Source of the DNA: Terriglobia bacterium | Lineage (GTDB): Bacteria > Acidobacteriota > Terriglobia > Terriglobales > Acidobacteriaceae | NCBI GenBank assembly: GCA_020073465.1 | Contig: JAIQFC010000015.1 | Span: 124,001 to 188,000 of the forward strand | Direction: 5' to 3' | Length of the DNA: 64,000 nucleotides | Shown: positions 61,453 to 64,000 of the stretch, in pieces | Position numbering within the stretch: the stretch's first letter is position 1 | Layout: every line of letters begins with the position of its first letter | Translations under genes and position numbers: made by a program | The notes under the pieces: model-generated | Told to the model about the DNA's origin: nothing | What the model saw: only the letters and a program-made list of their open reading frames with translations | The model's database searches: none

Positions 61453-61473
61453 CAGTTCTCAGTTCTCAGTGAA
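61453..61473. repeat. heptamer array after relA/spoT
   Basis: CAGTTCT occurs twice, followed by CAGTGAA, starting 3 nt after the stop codon. Confidence 0.8.
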
Positions 61474-61540
61474 AAGCTTAAGATCGTCGTGATAGATTGA
61501 ATCCTCCGAGTCCTCAGTACCCTGTGCGGTTTGGGGCCCT

Positions 61541-61574
61541 AACTGAGAGCTGACAACTAAGAACTGAGAACTGG
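61541..61574. repeat. heptamer array before ridA
   Basis: AACTGAG, AGCTGAC, AACTAAG, AACTGAG and a partial fifth unit end 5 nt before the ridA ATG. Like the array at 47558, it occupies the ribosome-binding-site position. Confidence 0.85.
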
Positions 61575-61579
61575 TTTCC

Positions 61580-61957
61580 ATGCGCGAAGTCATATCCACC
61601 AAAGACGCTCCACAAGCCATCGGCCCCTACTCGCAAGCCATCAAAGCCAACGGATTCATCTTTGTCTCCGGCCAGGTCGCCATCGACCCCGCTACCCAGC
61701 AAATCATCACCGGAGACCTTTCCGCACAGACCGATCGCGTCCTGCGCAATTTGTCCGAGATTCTGGAAGCCGCCGGCAGCGGCCTCGGGAAGGTCGTCCG
61801 CACTACCGTCTTCCTGAAGAACATGGGTGAATTCACCGCAATGAACGAGGTCTACGCCAAGTACTTCAGTTCCACGCCCCCGGCTCGATCCACGGTCGAG
61901 GTCTCGCGCCTGCCGAGAGACGTGCTCGTGGAAATCGATGTAATCGCGTTGGAATAG
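61580..61957 (+). CDS. ridA: reactive intermediate/imine deaminase RidA
   Basis: RidA hydrolyses reactive enamine/imine products of PLP enzymes such as 2-aminoacrylate. The 125-residue product has [47 protein letters not shown] and the [19 protein letters not shown] signature with the catalytic arginine. Length is standard. Confidence 0.95.
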   Translation: MREVISTKDAPQAIGPYSQAIKANGFIFVSGQVAIDPATQQIITGDLSAQTDRVLRNLSEILEAAGSGLGKVVRTTVFLKNMGEFTAMNEVYAKYFSSTPPARSTVEVSRLPRDVLVEIDVIALE

Positions 61958-62058
61958 AGGACAGACCTCAAACCCGGAACAGCAGGATTACACGGGCATT
62001 CTCACGAGACTTCCGTGTACTCTGCGTCCTCTGTGGTCTAGATGTTTCGGAGGAAGCC

Positions 62059-62529
62059 ATGACAAAGTACTTGCTAGCAGTTGCCATTATCCTTGCACTG
62101 ACGGCCGCCATTGTCCTAGCCCAGACCGCAACTAAGAAGGCGGCTCCCGTGCGCCCCAACACCAACGCCCCCACCAAGGTCACCGGCGACGGCGTGAAGA
62201 CCGCCTCCGGCCTGCAGTACTGGGACATCAAACTCGGCCTCGGCCCTCTCGCCAAAGCGGGAGACCATGTGAAGGTGCACTACACCGGCTGGCTCACCAC
62301 CGGCAAGAAGTTCGACAGTTCCGTTGGCACGGGTCAGCCGTTCGCTTTCAAGCTGGGCAACGGCGAGGTCATCAAGGGATGGGACGAAGGTGTAGCCGGA
62401 ATGAAAGTCGGTGGCAAGCGCCAGCTGCGCATCCCGCCCGAGCTGGCCTACGGCGCGAGCGGATACCCGCCCATTATCCCGGCAAACGCCACGCTGATTT
62501 TTGATGTGCAGTTGGTCGGCGTGCAGTAA
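62059..62529 (+). CDS. exported FKBP-type peptidyl-prolyl isomerase
   Basis: A 156-residue isomerase with an N-terminal signal peptide (residues 1-21, ending VLAQ) and a Lys/Pro linker. The FKBP domain (about 55-156) has [45 protein letters not shown] and [20 protein letters not shown], with the usual active-site aromatic residues. It acts in the periplasm. Confidence 0.94.
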   Translation: MTKYLLAVAIILALTAAIVLAQTATKKAAPVRPNTNAPTKVTGDGVKTASGLQYWDIKLGLGPLAKAGDHVKVHYTGWLTTGKKFDSSVGTGQPFAFKLGNGEVIKGWDEGVAGMKVGGKRQLRIPPELAYGASGYPPIIPANATLIFDVQLVGVQ

Positions 62530-62793
62530 AGAGGTTTATCGCTGAGTACGGGCATGCCGCGATGGGTCAAAGGTTTCGACAGACCCCACGATGCCCACGT
62601 AGAGACAGCCGCCTCGACTGTCCAAGCCTGGGCGAAGCCCGGCGTCTCCGAGAAACTCCGTAGGCATGCAGGTAGGGAACGACTTCACTCGTGCTGTAAA
62701 AGCAGCACAGCCGCCGATAGTCCAGCCCTGTGGTCTACGGTCTAGGCTCTGAAACCCGCTTGAGATTGTCGGTGATTTTCCGCGTTTGAGTTA
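62530..62793. repeat. repeat-rich intergenic region after the FKBP gene
   Basis: No gene is seen. The region contains several small hairpins: GACAGCCG/CGACTGTC around CCT (about 62601), TGGGC/GCCCG around GAA, and GTGCTG/CAGCAC around TAAAAG (62692-62709). These look like parts of a dispersed composite element. Confidence 0.45.
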
Positions 62794-62982
62794 TTACGCC
62801 TTGACCACTTTGCCGCTGCGCAGGCAGGACGTGCAGACGCGCATGCGCTTGGTCGCCGCCCCCACTCGCGCGTGCACCGGACGCAGATTAACGTTCCAGC
62901 GCCGCTTGGTCACGTTGTGGGCGTGGCTGATGCGGTTTCCCGCTTGCGGCTTCTTGCCGCAGATATCGCATTGTTGTGCCAT
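62794..62982 (-). CDS. rpmB: 50S ribosomal protein L28
   Basis: A 62-residue L28. MAQQCDICGKKPQAGNRISH contains the Cys pair (CDIC) and the second pair is VCTSC near the C-terminus, so this is the zinc-binding form. KRRWNVNLRPVHAR is conserved. The ATG at 62982 has GGGAG upstream and matches the family start; longer frames are not needed. Confidence 0.96.
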   Translation of the reverse strand: MAQQCDICGKKPQAGNRISHAHNVTKRRWNVNLRPVHARVGAATKRMRVCTSCLRSGKVVKA

Positions 62983-63440
62983 GATGACTCCCAGAAGGAT
63001 TCTGATCTTGTTGGGTAAAACATAGATTTTACAGGAGATTGGGCAGTTTCGACAAGGTTGGTTCGACCCAGCGGCCGAACCACGAAGGCCGTGATCTCTC
63101 GCAGCCAAGAAATCGGGTACTTACAGCATCCCGCGACGCCCTCAGCATACAGCCGGAAAGCACGCCCTGAGCTGAGTCGAAGGGCGGTGAAAGAATGCAG
63201 CCCACGGTCCAAGCGTGGGTACTGCAGCAAGAAGCGGTGAGCCCCGAAGGGGCGCAATTCGTTAGCCCAGGATGCAAGTCCTGGGTAGCGAAGCAGGTGG
63301 GACGAGTCCTGAAGGGACGGCACAGCGCTCTGACCTCGATGCCGCAGCACTTGAACCGCAAAGTGAAGCACCGCCTACCGCCCTCAAAGGAGACACTAGC
63401 ACCGAGGAACGCCAATTCCACGCTATGCGATACTGAACCC
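62983..63440. other. 458-bp gene-free region with composite hairpin repeat
   Basis: No gene is supported. The part nearest rpmB should hold its promoter. Between about 63150 and 63330 there is a chain of hairpins: CCCACG/CGTGGG (63201-63219), GCCCC/GGGGC around GAA (63241-63253), CCCAGG/CCTGGG (63266-63285) and GTCC/GGAC (63306-63318). The joined motif CCAAGCGTGGG plus GAGCCCCGAAGGGGCG is of a type I know as dispersed in acidobacterial genomes. The -10 of the DUF971 gene may be near 63424-63434. Confidence 0.6.
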
Positions 63441-63821
63441 ATGCAGTCCCCGCTCCAATCCCCCACCGCCGCCACCGACCCCAAGTCGGTGAAGGTCAAC
63501 CTGACCACCGGCACCGGCGTCGACATCGAATGGAAAGACGGTCATGTTTCGCACTATTCCTTCGTTTACCTTCGCGACGCCTGCCCCTGCGCCATGTGCA
63601 ACGAAGAGCGCGACAAGTCCAACCGGAAGCCAGGCCAGCCGCCCAAACCCTCTCCCGGAGCCCTGCCCATGTTCAAGCCCGCCGCCAAGCCCCTCTCCGC
63701 CGAGCCGGTCGGCAAATACGCCATCAAGTTCAACTGGAACGACAACCACGACCTCGGCCTCTACTCCTGGAAGTACCTCCGTGAAGTCTGCCCGTGCAAA
63801 CAGTGCAAGCTGAGCCAGTGA
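63441..63821 (+). CDS. DUF971 protein (GBBH N-terminal-like)
   Basis: A 126-residue protein of the DUF971 family, related to the N-terminal domain of gamma-butyrobetaine hydroxylases. VDIEWKDGHVSHYSFVYLRDACPC and LGLYSWKYLREVCPCKQCK are characteristic, with cysteines in CPCAMC and CPCKQC that may bind a metal. Family members are linked to Fe-S cluster carriers in some bacteria, but the role is not established. The frame is open further upstream into the repeat region; the ATG at 63441 fits the family. Confidence 0.85.
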   Translation: MQSPLQSPTAATDPKSVKVNLTTGTGVDIEWKDGHVSHYSFVYLRDACPCAMCNEERDKSNRKPGQPPKPSPGALPMFKPAAKPLSAEPVGKYAIKFNWNDNHDLGLYSWKYLREVCPCKQCKLSQ

Positions 63822-64000
63822 CGTGACGGCTGAAAACTCGAAAAACGTATGTGCAAGAACCACAAAATCAGCAAGTTAGCTTGCCGTAGGCGTGCCTTGA
63901 CCGGGTCATTGTCAAGTGGTAATCTGTGAACATGAAGAGCAAGAGTGAAATGGGTGTCTTGGTTGGGTAACTCGGCAAGCTTACTGTTTCCACCTCTGGG
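63822..64000. other. window end, no gene identified
   Basis: Only very short open frames are seen (for example a 12-codon one starting at ATG 63932 that ends at 63970). I see no evidence that they are genes. Confidence 0.5.

Noticed and set aside
63195..63440. N-terminal extension of the DUF971 protein
   Set aside because: These codons are the composite hairpin repeat; the conserved protein begins at about 63441.
1..64000. tRNA, rRNA, riboswitch and transposase genes
   Set aside because: Reading intergenic regions on both strands I found no cloverleaf, rRNA segment, known riboswitch core or transposase; a covariance-model search would be needed to exclude small RNAs.

Overview
The window looks like a chromosomal segment of an acidobacterium of the Terriglobia/Koribacteraceae type. 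This rests on protein style and is an inference: an Oar-like TonB receptor with a carboxypeptidase-regulatory N-terminus, a BNR/sortilin-like secreted protein of over 1000 residues, many TPR proteins, a Gram-negative envelope (LptD, SecDF-YajC, TonB-ExbBD), high G+C, and abundant short dispersed repeats. I see no rRNA, tRNA, phage, insertion sequence or CRISPR array. The gene density and functions are those of a core chromosome.

Layout. 1-3197: the end of a MetR-like LysR regulator and a fused acyl-AMP ligase/ACP/acyltransferase. 3303-10206: two secreted beta-propeller proteins and a periplasmic trehalase. 10275-16652: a leftward run of PfkB sugar kinase, two TPR proteins, a cytochrome/copper-monooxygenase/TPR protein and a redoxin. 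Upstream of it, beyond an intrinsic terminator, lies the Oar-like receptor (16778-20398), with a divergent membrane-anchored putative regulator (20588-21859). 21885-30755: ruvA, mnmE, beta-carbonic anhydrase, a TlpA-like thioredoxin, a cold-shock gene, a padR/membrane-protein pair, mnmG and a CADD-family gene. 30794-34622: a Sel1 protein, an FlK-like thioesterase, a broken PEP-mutase-family gene, a phosphoesterase with an unusual 5' end, and tgt. 34751-42047: yajC-secD-secF, then tonB-exbB-exbD-exbD and a TPR lipoprotein. 42133-45955: lipid-linked-sugar glycosyltransferases. 46010-48077: biotin carboxylase and biotinyl carrier. 48082-53903: SurA-like and DsbA-like periplasmic folding factors, LarE and LptD, which fits an outer-membrane biogenesis neighbourhood. 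54104-63821: RDD protein, APC permease, TIGR01777 epimerase, bifunctional RelA/SpoT, RidA, FKBP, ribosomal protein L28 and a DUF971 protein.

The most unusual signal is the repeat content. Short tandem arrays of 7-bp units, variants around ACTGRNN or its complement, occur at least nine times. Several sit between genes right at start or stop codons. Others lie inside open reading frames, and every gene clearly carrying them internally encodes a tRNA-modifying enzyme (MnmE, MnmG, Tgt), where they add in-frame peptide to what should be surface loops. MnmE and MnmG also contain other dispersed repeat families in frame. One 7-bp array abuts the 5' end of a phosphoesterase gene that has no ordinary start codon. 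A separate 8-bp repeat forms a long inverted repeat between secD and secF.

A second theme is expression signals. Several genes (ruvA, mnmE, tgt, relA/spoT, padR, and probably larE and the epimerase) have a -10-like box only 5-9 nt before the start codon and no Shine-Dalgarno sequence, which suggests leaderless transcripts. Start codons below were chosen from signal peptides, ribosome-binding sites, family alignment and overlaps; where they differ from the longest frame this is stated.
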